Assembly (NCBI RefSeq): GCF_910592395.1
Contig: NC_088314.1
Span: 12,030,001 to 12,094,000 of the forward strand
Direction: 5' to 3'
Source: Lineus longissimus
Taxonomy: Eukaryota > Nemertea > Pilidiophora > Heteronemertea > Lineidae
Length of the DNA stretch: 64,000 nucleotides
The notes under the pieces are model-generated. The model was not told the origin of the DNA and did no database searches. It saw only the letters and a program-made list of their open reading frames with translations. Of this stretch, positions 13,821 through 27,425 are shown piece after piece. The position numbers and the translations under genes were made by a program. Each line of letters begins with the position of its first letter. Position 1 is the first letter of the stretch.

Positions 13821-15484
13821 TTTTCTTTTATGCGTATATATGGTTACGTATTATAAACGCCTATTATACTTTTTTAGAGTTTTATCGATATCCTTATTGT
13901 GATTTTATTTATTCCTAGTATCCACATTATTACCGATTAAGTACAGTAATATATTGATACAATTACACTCTCATCATTATTATTATCATTATTATCGTCA
14001 CTATCACTTGTTATCTTTTCCTTATTCGTATATATGGTTGCGTATTATAAACGCCTATTATACTTTCGCTTAGTCGTAATATTTAGCAATATGGTTTCAT
14101 TCACTAGAGTTTTATCGATAAGCATATTGTGATGTTATTTATTCCTAGTATCCTCATTATTACCGACTAATTACAGTAATATATATTATCGTCACTATTA
14201 TATGTTTTCTTTTCCTTTATGCGTATATATGTTTACGTATTATAAACGCCTATTATACTTTCGCTTAGTCGTAATATTTAGCTATATGGTTTCATTCACT
14301 AGAGTTTTATCGATAGGCATATGTTATTTATTCCTAGTATCCTCATTATTACCGATTAAGTACAGTAATATATTGATACAATTACACTCTCATCATTATT
14401 ATCATCACTATCACTTGTTATCTTTTCCTTATTCGTATATATGGTTACGTATTATAAACGCCTATTATACTTTCGCTTAGTCGTAATATTTAGCTATATG
14501 GTTTCATTCACTAGAGTTTTATCGATAAGCATATTGTGATGTTATTTATTCCTAGTATCCTCATTATTACCGACTAATTACAGTAATATATATTATCGTC
14601 ACTATTATATGTTTTCTTTTCCTTTATGCGTATATATGGTTACGTATTATAAACGCCTATTATACTTTCACTTAGTCGTAATATTTAGCTATATGGTTTC
14701 ATTCACTAGAGTTTTATCGATAAGCATATTGTGATGTTATTTATTCCTAGTATCCTCATTATTACCGACTAAGTACAGTAATATATATTATCGTCACTAT
14801 TATACTTTTGCTTAGTCGTAATATTTAGCTATATGGTTTCATTCACTAGAGTTTTATCTATAGGCATATTGTGATGTTATTGATTCCAAGTACTCATTAT
14901 TACCGATTAGTACAGTAATATATTGATACAATTACACTCTCATCATTATTATCGTCACTATCACTTGTTATCTTTTCCTCATTCATATATATGGTTATGT
15001 ATTATAAACACCTATAATACTTAGTCGTAATATTTAGTTATATGGTTTCATTCGCTCCGTCAAACCTTGAGTTTTATCGATAGGCATATTGTGATTTCAA
15101 TTATTCCTAGTATTCTCATTATTACCGATTAAGTACAGTAATATATTGATACAATTACACTCTCATCATTATTATCGTCACTATCGTCACTATTCACTAG
15201 AGTTTTATCGATAGGCATATGTTATTTATTCCTAGTATCCTCATTATTACCGACTAAGTACAGTAATATATATTATCGTCACTATTATATGTTTTCTTTT
15301 CCTTTATGCGTATATATGGTTACGTATTATAAACGCCTATTATACTTTCACTTATTCGTAATATTTAGCTATATGGTTTCATTCACTAGAGTTTTATCGA
15401 TAAGCATATTGTGATGTTATTTATTCCTAGTATCCTCATTATTACCGACTAAGTACAGTAATATATATTATCGTCACTATTATA
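13724..15484 (+). repeat. Segmental tandem duplication, period 1664 bp (copy 2)
   Basis: Second copy of 12060-13820, overlapping its end because the duplicated stretch is slightly longer than the period. Confidence 0.85.
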
Positions 15485-16580
15485 CTTTTGCTTAGTCGTA
15501 ATATTTAGTTGTATGGTTTCATTCGCTCTGTCAAACCTTGAGTTTTATCGATAGGCATATTGTGATTTCAATTATTCCTAGTATTCTCATTATTACCGAT
15601 TAAGTACAGTAATATATTGATACAATTACACTCTCATCATTATTATCGTCACTATCACTTGTTATCTTTTCCTTATTCGTATATATGGTTACGTATTATA
15701 AACGCCTATTATACTTTCGCTTAGTCGTAATATTTAGCTATATGGTTTCATTCACTAGAGTTTTATCGATAGGGATATTGTGATGTTATTGATTCCAAGT
15801 ACTCATTATTACCGATTAGTACAGTAATATATTGATACAATTACACTCTCATCATTATTATCGTCACTATCACTTGTTATCTTTTCCTTATTCGTATATA
15901 TGGTTGCATATTATAAACGCCTATTATACTATTGCTTAGCCGTAATGATAAGTTATATGGTTTCATTCACTCCGTGAAACCTTGAGTTTTATCGATAGGC
16001 ATATTGTGATTTCATTTATTCCTAGTATCCTCATTATTACCGATTAAGTACAGTAATATATTGATACAATTACACTCTCATCATTATTATCGTCACTATC
16101 ACTTGTTATCTTTTCCTTATTCGTATATATGGTTGCGTATTATAAACGCCTATTATACTTTCGCTTAGTCGTAATATTTAGCAATATGGTTTCATTCACT
16201 AGAGTTTTATCGATAAGCATATTGTGATGTTATTTATTCCTAGTATCCTCATTATTACCGACTAATTACAGTAATATATATTATCGTCACTATTATATGT
16301 TTTCTTTTCCTTTATGCGTATATATGGTTACGTATTATAAACGCCTATTATACTTTCGCTTAGTCGTAATATTTAGCTATATGGTTTCATTCACTAGAGT
16401 TTTATCGATAGGCTTATGTTATTTATTCCTAGTATCCTCATTATTACCGATTAAGTACAGTAATATATTGATACAATTACACTCTCATCATTATTATCGT
16501 CACTATCACTTGTTATCTTTTCCTTATTCGTATATATGGTTACGTATTATAAACGCCTATTATACTTTCACTTAGTCGTA
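15225..16580 (+). repeat. Old-style module (copy 2)
   Basis: Copy of 3310-4665 at an offset of 11915 bp. From 15742 on it is also matched by 25728 onward (offset 9986 bp), sharing agggatattg, ttgcatattat and tatactattgcttagcc. Confidence 0.8.
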
Positions 16581-16637
16581 ATATTTAGCTATATGGTTTC
16601 ATTCACTAGAGTTTTATCGATAAGCATATTGTGATGT

Positions 16638-17928
16638 TATTTATTCCTAGTATCCTCATTATTACCGACTAATTACAGTAATATATATTATCGTCACTAT
16701 TATATGTTTTCTTTTCCTTTATGCGTATATATGGTTACGTATTATAAACGCCTATTATACTTTCACTTAGTCGTAATATTTAGCTATATGGTTTCATTCA
16801 CTAGAGTTTTATCGATAAGCATATTGTGATGTTATTTATTCCTAGTATCCTCATTATTACCGACTAAGTACAGTAATATATATTATCGTCACCATTATAC
16901 TTTTGCTTAGTCGTAATATTTAGCTATATGGTTTCATTCACTAGAGTTTTATCGATAGGCATATTGTGATGTTATTGATTCCAAGTACTCATTATTACCG
17001 ATTAGTACAGTAATATATTCATACAATTACACTCTCATTATTATTATCGTCACTATCACTTGTTATCTTTTCCTCATTCATATATATGGTTATGTATTAT
17101 AAACACCTATAATAATTTCGCTTAGTCGTAATATTTAGTTATATGGTTTCATTCACTAGAGTTTTATCGATAAGCATATTGTGATGTTATTTATTCCTAG
17201 TATCCTCATTATTACCGACTAAGTACAGTAATATATATTATCGTCACTATTATGTTTTCTTTTATGCGTATATATGGTTACGTATTATAAACGCCTATTA
17301 TACTTTTTTAGAGTTTTATCGATATCCTTATTGTGATTTTATTTATTCCTAGTATCCACATTATTACCGATTAAGTACAGTAATATATTGATACAATTAC
17401 ACTCTCATCATTATTATTATCATTATTATCGTCACTATCACTTGTTATCTTTTCCTTATTCGTATATATGGTTGCGTATTATAAACGCCTATTATACTTT
17501 CGCTTAGTCGTAATATTTAGCAATATGGTTTCATTCACTAGAGTTTTATCGATAAGCATATTGTGATGTTATTTATTCCTAGTATCCTCATTATTACCGA
17601 CTAATTACAGTAATATATATTATCGTCACTATTATATGTTTTCTTTTCCTTTATGCGTATATATGTTTACGTATTATAAACGCCTATTATACTTTCGCTT
17701 AGTCGTAATATTTAGCTATATGGTTTCATTCACTAGAGTTTTATCGATAGGCATATGTTATTTATTCCTAGTATCCTCATTATTACCGATTAAGTACAGT
17801 AATATATTGATACAATTACACTCTCATCATTATTATCATCACTATCACTTGTTATCTTTTCCTTATTCGTATATATGGTTACGTATTATAAACGCCTATT
17901 ATACTTTCGCTTAGTCGTAATATTTAGC
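16638..17928 (+). repeat. Segmental duplication, offset 5098 bp (copy 2)
   Basis: Copy of 11540-12830; see there for the shared private variants. Confidence 0.82.
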
Positions 17929-18454
17929 TATATGGTTTCATTCACTAGAGTTTTATCGATAGGCATATTGTAATGTTATTGATTCCAAGTACTCATTATT
18001 ACCGATTAGTACAGTAATATATTGATACAATTACACTCTCATCATTATTATCGTCACTATCACTTGTTATCTTTTCTTTATTCGTATATATGGTTACGTA
18101 TTATAAACGCCTATTATACTTTTGCTTAGCCGTAATAATTAGTTATATGGTTTCATTCACTCCGTGAAACCTTGAGTTTTATCGATAGGCATATTGTGAT
18201 TTCATTTATTCCTAGTATCCGCATTATTACCGATTAAGTACAGTAATATATTGATACAATTACACTCTCATCATTATTATCGTCACTATCACTTGTTATC
18301 TTTTCCTTATTCGTATATATGGTTGCGTATTATAAACGCCTATTATACTTTCACTTAGTCGTAATATTTAGCTATATGGTTTCATTCACTAGAGTTTTAT
18401 CGATAAGCATATTGTGATGTTATTTATTCCTAGTATCCTCATTATTACCGACTA

Positions 18455-19500
18455 AGTACAGTAATATATTAATACAATTACACTCTCATCATTGTTATCG
18501 TCACTATCACTTGTTATCTTTTCCTTATTCGTATATATGGTTACGTATTATAAACGCCTATTATACTTTCGCTTAGTCGTAATATTTAGCAATATGGTTT
18601 CATTCACTAGAGTTTTATCGATAGGCATATGTTATTTATTCCTAGTATCCTCATTATTACCGATTAAGTACAGTAATATATTGATACAATTACACTCTCA
18701 TCATTATTATCGTCACTATCACTTGTTATCTTTTCCTTATTCGTATATATGGTTACGTATTATAAACGCCTATTATACTTTTGCTTAGCCGTAATAATTA
18801 GTTATATGGTTTCATTCACTAGAGTTTTATCGATAAGCATATTGTGATGTTATTTATTCCTAGTATCCTCATTATTACCGACTAAGTACAGTAATATATA
18901 TTATCATCACTATTATACTTTTGCTTAGTCGTAATATTTAGCTATATGGTTTCATTCACTAGAGTTTTATCGATAGGCATATGTTATTTATTCCTAGTAT
19001 CCTCATTATTACCGATTAAGTACAGTAATATATTAATACAATTACACTCTCATCATTGTTATCGTCACTATCACTTGTTATCTTTTCCTTATTCGTATAT
19101 ATGGTTACGTATTATAAACGCCTATTATACTTTCGCTTAGTCGTAATATTTAGCAATATGGTTTCATTCACTAGAGTTTTATTGATAGGCATATGTTATT
19201 TATTCCTAGTATCCTCATTATTACCGATTAAGTACAGTAATATATTGATACAATTACACTCTCATCATTATTATCGTCACTATCACTTGTTATCTTTTCC
19301 TTATTCGTATATATGGTTACGTATTATAAACGCCTATTATACTTTTGCTTAGCCGTAATAATTAGTTATATGGTTTCATTCACTAGAGTTTTATCGATAA
19401 GCATATTGTGATGTTATTTATTCCTAGTATCCTCATTATTACCGACTAAGTACAGTAATATATATTATCGTCACTATTATACTTTTGCTTAGTCGTAATA
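18455..19500 (+). repeat. 564-bp A-A-G trimer, tandemly repeated
   Basis: Two monomers of A length (the first with cattgttatc and ttaatacaatt) plus a 140-bp G monomer make a 564-bp unit. Landmarks at about 18490 and 19054 are exactly 564 bp apart. The same trimer occurs singly at 7680-8243, near 9175-9738 and at 23556-24119. Copy 2 carries a private ttattgatagg change near 19180. This is an HOR that was amplified briefly and did not take over the array. Confidence 0.83.
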
Positions 19501-19878
19501 TTTAGCTATATGGTTTCATTCACTAGAGTTTTATCGATAAGCATATTGTGATGTTATTTATTCCTAGTATCCTCATTATTACCGACTAAGTACAGTAATA
19601 TATATTATCGTCACTATTATACTTTTGCTTAGTCGTAATATTTAGTTGTATGGTTTCATTCGCTCTGTCAAACCTTGAGTTTTATCGATAGGCATATTGT
19701 GATTTCAATTATTCCTAGTATTCTCATTATTACCGATTAAGTACAGTAATATATTGATACAATTACACTCTCATCATTATTATCGTCACTATCACTTGTT
19801 ATCTTTTCCTTATTCGTATATATGGTTACGTATTATAAACGCCTATTATACTTTTGCTTAGCCGTAATAATTAGTTAT

Positions 19879-20107
19879 ATGGTTTCATTCACTCCGTGAA
19901 ACCTTGAGTTTTATCGATAGGCATATTGTGATTTCATTTATTCCTAGTATCCGCATTATTACCGATTAAGTACAGTAATATATTGATACAATTACACTCT
20001 CATCATTATTATCGTCACTATCACTTGTTATCTTTTCCTTATTGGTATATATGGTTACGTATTATAAACGCCTATTATACTTTCGCTTAGTCGTAATATT
20101 TAGCTAT
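19879..20107 (+). repeat. First regular E monomer at zone boundary
   Basis: A 229-bp E monomer with ccgtgaaacc and tatccgcatt directly precedes the first full L unit. Left of it the order of types is irregular; from 20108 the order A-B-F-G-D-E is kept. Confidence 0.8.
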
Positions 20108-21309
20108 ATGGTTTCATTCACTAGAGTTTTATCGATAGGCATATGTTATTTATTCCTAGTATCCTCATTATTACCGATTAAGTACAGTAATATATTGATA
20201 CAATTACACTCTCATCATTATAATCGTCACTATCACTTGTTATCTTTTCCTTATTCGTATATATGGTTACGTATTATAAACGCCTATTATACTTTCGCTT
20301 AGTCGTAATATTTAGCTATATGGTTTCATTCACTAGAGTTTTATCGATAGGCATATTGTGATGTTATTGATTCCAAGTACTCATTATTACCGATTAGTAC
20401 AGTAATATATTGATACAATTACACTCTCATCATTATTATCGTCACTATCACTTGTTATCTTTTCCTTATTCGTATATATGGTTGCGTATTATAAACGCCT
20501 ATTATACATTCGCTTAGTCGTAATATTTAGCAATATGGTTTCATTCACTAGAGTTTTATCGATAAGCATATTGTGATGTTATTTATTCCTAGTATCCTCA
20601 TTATTACCGACTAAGTACAGTAATATATATTATCGTCACTATTATATATTTTCTTTTTCTTTATGCGTATATATGGTTACGTATTATAAACGCCTATTAT
20701 ACTTTCACTTAGTTGTAATATTTAGCTATATGGCTTCATTCACTAGAGTTTTATCGATAAGCATATTGTGATGTTATTTATTCCTAGTATCCTCATTATT
20801 ACCGACTAAGTACAGTAATATATATTATCGTCACTATTATACTTTTGCTTAGTCGTAATATTTAGCTATATGGTTTCATTCACTAGAGTTTTATCGATAG
20901 ACTTATGTTATTTATTCCTAGTATCCTCATTATTACCGATTAGTACAGTAATATATTGATACAATTACACTCTCATCATTATTATCGTCACTATCACTTG
21001 TTATCTTTTCTTTATTCGTATATATGGTTACGTATTATAAACGCCTATTATACTTTTGCTTAGCCGTAATAATTAGTTATATGGTTTCATTCACTCCGTG
21101 AAACCTTGAGTTTTATCGATAGGCATATTGTGATTTCATTTATTCCTAGTATCCGCATTATTACCGATTAAGTACAGTAATATATTGATACAATTACACT
21201 CTCATCATTATTATCGTCACTATCACTTGTTATCTTTTCCTTATTGGTATATATGGTTACGTATTATAAACGCCTATTATACTTTCGCTTAGTCGTAATA
21301 TTTAGCTAT
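20108..21309 (+). repeat. HOR unit L (A-B-F-G-D-E, 1202 bp), early copy
   Basis: Monomer starts at 20108 (A), 20320 (B), 20535 (F), 20730 (G), 20870 (D) and 21081 (E). The F monomer still reads gactaagtac, not the gactaattac of later L units, so this copy may be nearer to the ancestor or partly converted. Confidence 0.9.
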
Positions 21310-22388
21310 ATGGTTTCATTCACTAGAGTTTTATCGATAGGCATATGTTATTTATTCCTAGTATCCTCATTATTACCGATTAAGTACAGTAATATATTGA
21401 TACAATTACACTCTCATCATTATAATCGTCACTATCACTTGTTATCTTTTCCTTATTCGTATATATGGTTACGTATTATAAACGCCTATTATACTTTCGC
21501 TTAGTCGTAATATTTAGCTATATGGTTTCATTCACTAGAGTTTTATCGATAGGCATATTGTGATGTTATTGATTCCAAGTACTCATTATTACCGATTAGT
21601 ACAGTAATATATTGATACAATTACACTCTCATCATTATTATCGTCACTATCACTTGTTATCTTTTCCTTATTCGTATATATGGTTGCGTATTATAAACGC
21701 CTATTATACATTCGCTTAGTCGTAATATTTAGCTATATGGTTTCATTCACTAGAGTTTTATCGATAGACTTATGTTATTTATTCCTAGTATCCTCATTAT
21801 TACCGATTAAGTACAGTAATATATTGATACAATTACACTCTCATCATTATTATCGTCACTATCACTTGTTATCTTTTCCTTATTCGTATATATGGTTACG
21901 TATTATAAACGCCTATTATACTTTCGCTTAGTCGTAATATTTAGCTATATGGTTTCATTCACTAGAGTTTTATCGATAGACTTATGTTATTTATTCCTAG
22001 TATCCTCATTATTACCGATTAGTACAGTAATATATTGATACAATTACACTCTCATCATTATTATCGTCACTATCACTTGTTATCTTTTCTTTATTCGTAT
22101 ATATGGTTACGTATTATAAACGCCTATTATACTTTTGCTTAGCCGTAATAATTAGTTATATGGTTTCATTCACTCCGTGAAACCTTGAGTTTTATCGATA
22201 GGCATATTGTGATTTCATTTATTCCTAGTATCCGCATTATTACCGATTAAGTACAGTAATATATTGATACAATTACACTCTCATCATTATTATCGTCACT
22301 ATCACTTGTTATCTTTTCCTTATTGGTATATATGGTTACGTATTATAAACGCCTATTATACTTTCGCTTAGTCGTAATATTTAGCTAT
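21310..22388 (+). repeat. HOR unit S (A-B-C-D-E, 1079 bp), early copy
   Basis: Same order and length as later S units. The C monomer here reads cgtcactatcac, whereas later C monomers read cgtcactctcac, so the C-specific change arose or spread afterwards. Confidence 0.9.
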
Positions 22389-23150
22389 ATGGTTTCATTC
22401 ACTAGAGTTTTATCGATAGGCATATGTTATTTATTCCTAGTATCCTCATTATTACCGATTAAGTACAGTAATATATTGATACAATTACACTCTCATCATT
22501 ATAATCGTCACTATCACTTGTTATCTTTTCCTTATTCGTATATATGGTTACGTATTATAAACGCCTATTATACTTTCGCTTAGTCGTAATATTTAGCTAT
22601 ATGGTTTCATTCACTAGAGTTTTATCGATAGGCATATTGTGATGTTATTGATTCCAAGTACTCATTATTACCGATTAGTACAGTAATATATTGATACAAT
22701 TACACTCTCATCATTATTATCGTCACTATCACTTGTTATCTTTTCCTAATTCGTATATATGGTTGCGTATTATAAACGCCTATTATACATTCGCTTAGTC
22801 GTAATATTTAGCAATATGGTTTCATTCACTAGAGTTTTATCGATAAGCATATTGTGATGTTATTTATTCCTAGTATCCTCATTATTACCGACTAATTACA
22901 GTAATATATATTATCGTCACTATTATATATTTTCTTTTTCTTTATGCGTATATATGGTTACGTATTATAAACGCCTATTATACTTTCACTTAGTTGTAAT
23001 ATTTAGCTATATGGCTTCATTCACTAGAGTTTTATCGATAAGCATATTGTGATGTTATTTATTCCTAGTATCCTCATTATTACCGACTAAGTACAGTAAT
23101 ATATATTATCGTCACTATTATACTTTTGCTTAGTCGTAATATTTAGCTAT
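22389..23150 (+). repeat. Partial L unit (A-B-F-G)
   Basis: Monomers A 22389, B 22601 (with ttttcctaattcg), F 22816 and G 23011. The D monomer that should follow (23151) switches part way to a B-type end (ttgcg, then agcaatatgg), marking a crossover out of the HOR into older material. Confidence 0.85.
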
Positions 23151-25727
23151 ATGGTTTCATTCACTAGAGTTTTATCGATAGACTTATGTTATTTATTCCT
23201 AGTATCCTCATTATTACCGATTAGTACAGTAATATATTGATACAATTACACTCTCATCATTATTATCGTCACTATCACTTGTTATCTTTTCTTTATTCGT
23301 ATATATGGTTGCGTATCATAAACGCCTATTATACTTTCGCTTAGTCGTAATATTTAGCAATATGGTTTCATTCACTAGAGTTTTATCGATAAGCATATTG
23401 TGATGTTATTTATTCCTAGTATCCTCATTATTACCGACTAATTACAGTAATATATATTATCGTCACTATTATATGTTATCTTTTCCTTATTCGTATATAT
23501 GGTTACGTATTATAAACGCCTATTATACTTTCGCTTAGTCGTAATATTTAGCTATATGGTTTCATTCACTAGAGTTTTATCGATAGGCTTATGTTATTTA
23601 TTCCTAGTATCCTCATTATTACCGATTAAGTACAGTAATATATTAATACAATTACACTCTCATCATTGTTATCGTCACTATCACTTGTTATCTTTTCCTT
23701 ATTCGTATATATGGTAACGTATTATAAACGCCTATTATACTTTCGCTTAGTCGTAATATTTAGCAATATGGTTTCATTCACTAGAGTTTTATCGATAGGC
23801 ATATGTTATTTATTCCTAGTATCCTCATTATTACCGATTAAGTACAGTAATATATTGATACAATTACACTCTCATCATTATTATCGTCACTATCACTTGT
23901 TATCTTTTCCTTATTCGTATATATGGTTACGTATTATAAACGCCTATTATACTTTTGCTTAGCCGTAATAATTAGTTATATGGTTTCATTCACTAGAGTT
24001 TTATCGATAAGCATATTGTGATGTTATTTATTCCTAGTATCCTCATTATTACCGACTAAGTACAGTAATATATATTATCGTCACTATTATACTTTTGCTT
24101 AGTCGTAATATTTAGCTATATGGTTTCATTCACTAGAGTTTTATCGATAGGCTTATTGTGATGTTATTGATTCCAAGTACTCATTATTACCGATTAGTAC
24201 AGTAATATATTGATACAATTACACTCTCATCATTATTATCGTCACTATCACTTGTTATCTTTTCCTTATTCATATATATGGTTATGTATTATAAACACCT
24301 ATAATAATTTCGCTTAGTCGTAATATTTAGTTATATGGTTTCATTCTCTCCGTCAAACCTTGAGTTTTATCGATAGGCATATTGTGATTTCAATTATTCC
24401 TAGTATTCTCATTATTACCGATTAAGTACAGTAATATATTGATACAATTACACTCTCATCATTATTATCGTCACTATCGTCACTATTCACTAGAGTTTTA
24501 TCGATAGGCATATGTTATTTATTCCTAGTATCCTCATTATTACCGACTAAGTACAGTAATATATATTATCGTCACTATTATGTTTTCTTTTATGCGTATA
24601 TATGGTTACGTATTATAAACGCCTATTATACTTTTTTAGAGTTTTATCGATATCCATATTGTGATTTTATTTATTCCTAGTATCCACATTATTACCGATT
24701 AAGTACAGTAATATATCGATACAATTACACTCTCATCATTATTATTATCATTATTATCGTCACTATCACTTGTTATCTTTTCCTTATTCGTATATATGGT
24801 TGCGTATTATAAACGCCTATTATACTTTCGCTTAGTCGTAATATTTAGCAATATGGTTTCATTCACTAGAGTTTTATCGATAAGCATATTGTGATGTTAT
24901 TTATTCCTAGTATCCTCATTATTACCGACTAATTACAGTGATATATATTATCGTCACTATTATATGTTTTCTTTTCCTTTATGCGTATATATGGTTACGT
25001 ATTATAAACGCCTATTATACTTTCACTTAGTCGTAATATTTAGCTATATGGTTTCATTCACTAGAGTTTTATCGATAAGCATATTGTGATGTTATTTATT
25101 CCTAGTATCCTCATTATTACCGACTAAGTACAGTAATATATATTATCGTCACTATTATACTTTTGCTTAGTCGTAATATTTAGCTATATGGTTTCATTCA
25201 CTAGAGTTTTATCGATAGGCATATTGTGATGTTATTGATTCCAAGTACTCATTATTACCGATTAGTACAGTAATATATTGATACAATTACACTCTCATCA
25301 TTATTATCGTCACTATCACTTGTTATCTTTTCCTTATTCATATATATGGTTATGTATTATAAACACCTATAATACTTAGTCGTAATATTTAGTTATATGG
25401 TTTCATTCGCTCCGTCAAACCTTGAGTTTTATCGATAGGCATATTGTGATTTCAATTATTCCTAGTATTCTCATTATTACCGATTAAGTACAGTAATATA
25501 TTGATACAATTACACTCTCATCATTATTATCGTCACTATCGTCACTATTCACTAGAGTTTTATCGATAGGCATATGTTATTTATTCCTAGTATCCTCATT
25601 ATTACCGACTAAGTACAGTAATATATATTATCGTCACTATTATATGTTTTCTTTTCCTTTATGCGTATATATGGTTACGTATTATAAACGCCTATTATAC
25701 TTTCACTTATTCGTAATATTTAGCTAT
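23151..25727. repeat. Zone 3: mixed older-type segment
   Basis: Monomer starts: 23151 (D/B hybrid, 211), 23362 (F/A hybrid, 194), 23556 and 23768 (A), 23980 (G), 24120 (B), 24335 (composite K), 24853 (F), 25048 (G), 25188 (B with a 6-bp loss, 209) and 25397 (H fused to a truncated monomer, 331). From about 23500 the segment follows 9115-11370 at a constant offset of 14384 bp. Confidence 0.85.
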
Positions 25728-25755
25728 ATGGTTTCATTCACTAGAGTTTTATCGA
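23500..25755 (+). repeat. 2.2-kb segmental copy of zone 1 (offset 14384 bp)
   Basis: Landmarks match 9115-11370 exactly 14384 bp upstream: the ctctccgtcaaacc monomer start (24335 versus 9951), the ttttttagag junction (24632 versus 10248) and the next start points (25728 versus 11344). Differences seen include atatcgata versus atattgata, acagtgatat versus acagtaatat, and the atctata change absent here. Confidence 0.85.
24335..24852 (+). repeat. 518-bp composite block K (last copy)
   Basis: Same structure as 13-530, junction ttttttagag at 24632-24641. No ttttttagag junction was seen to the right of this point, so the element marks the older array. Confidence 0.85.
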
Positions 25756-27425
25756 TAGGGATATTGTGATGTTATTGATTCCAAGTACTCATTATTACCG
25801 ATTAGTACAGTAATATATTGATACAATTACACTCTCATCATTATTATCGTCACTATCACTTGTTATCTTTTCCTTATTCGTATATATGGTTGCATATTAT
25901 AAACGCCTATTATACTATTGCTTAGCCGTAATAATAAGTTATATGGTTTCATTCACTGCGTGAAACCTTGAGTTTTATCGATAGGCATATTGTGATTTCA
26001 TTTATTCCTAGTATCCTCATTATTACCGATTAAGTACAGTAATATATTGATACAATTACACTCTCATCATTATTATCGTCACTATCACTTGTTATCTTTT
26101 CCTTATTCGTATATATGGTTGCGTATTATAAACGCCTATTATACTTTCGCTTAGTCGTAATATTTAGCAATATGGTTTCATTCACTAGAGTTTTATCGAT
26201 AAGCATATTGTGATGTTATTGATTCCTAGTATCCTCATTATTACCGACTAATTACAGTAATATATATTATCGTCACTATTATATGTTTTCTTTTCCTTTA
26301 TGCGTATATATGGTTACGTATTATAAACGCCTATTATACTTTCGCTTAGTCGTAATATTTAGCTATATGGTTTCATTCACTAGAGTTTTATCGATAGGCT
26401 TATGTTATTTATTCCTAGTATCCTCATTATTACCGATTAAGTACAGTAATATATTGATACAATTACACTCTCATCATTATTATCGTCACTATCACTTGTT
26501 ATCTTTTCCTTATTCGTATATATGGTTGCGTATTATAAACGCCTTTTATACTTTCGCTTAGTCGTAATATTTAGCAATATGGTTTCATTCACTAGAGTTT
26601 TATCGATAAGCATATTGTGATGTTATTTATTCCTAGTATCCTCATTATTACCGACTAATTACAGTAATATATATTATCGTCACTATTATATGTTTTCTTT
26701 TCCTTTATGCGTATATATGGTAACGTATTATAAACGCCTATTATACTTTCGCTTAGTCGTAATATTTAGCTATATGGTTTCATTCACTAGAGTTTTATCG
26801 ATAGACTTATGTTATTTATTCCTAGTATCCTCATTATTACCGATTAAGTACAGTAATATATTGATACAATTACACTCTCATCATTATTATCGTCACTCTC
26901 ACTTGTTATCTTTTCCTTATTCGTATATATGGTTACGTATTATAAACGCCTATTATACTTTCGCTTAGTCGTAATATTTAGCTATATGGTTTCATTCACT
27001 AGAGTTTTATCGATAGACTTATGTTATTTATTCCTAGTATCCTCATTATTACCGATTAGTACAGTAATATATTGATACAATTACACTCTCATCATTATTA
27101 TCGTCACTATCACTTGTTATCTTTTCTTTATTCGTATATATGGTTACGTATTATAAACGCCTATTATACTTTTGCTTAGCCGTAATAATTAGTTATATGG
27201 TTTCATTCACTCCGTGAAACCTTGAGTTTTATCGATAGGCATATTGTGATTTCATTTATTCCTAGTATCCGCATTATTACCGATTAAGTACAGTAATATA
27301 TTGATACAATTACACTCTCATCATTATTATCGTCACTATCACTTGTTATCTTTTCCTTATTGGTATATATGGTTACGTATTATAAACGCCTATTATACTT
27401 TCGCTTAGTCGTAATATTTAGCTAT
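25728..27425 (+). repeat. Old-style eight-monomer block (copy 1 of 10563-bp pair)
   Basis: Monomers B', E', F', A', F', C, D, E start at 25728, 25943, 26172, 26367, 26579, 26774, 26986 and 27197. The block recurs at 36291-37988 at an offset of exactly 10563 bp. Shared private variants are gcgtgaaacc, ttgcatattat and tatactattgcttagcc; this copy has agggatattg where the other has aggcatattg. The first part derives from the module at 15742. Confidence 0.9.

Larger units (their letters stand above)
1..19878. repeat. Zone 1: heterogeneous older satellite array
   Basis: This stretch holds the same monomer family but with more types and no fixed order. Besides A-, B-, D-, E-, F- and G-like monomers it has an E-like type reading ccgtcaaacc and tttcaattatt, truncated monomers fused within the triplet tract, and a type beginning ttttttagag. 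Short ranges are repeated as tandem or nearby segmental duplications (periods about 564, 1492, 1664, 1912 and 5098 bp), so homogenisation here worked on irregular blocks rather than on one HOR. No gene, RNA or mobile element is visible. Confidence 0.9.
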
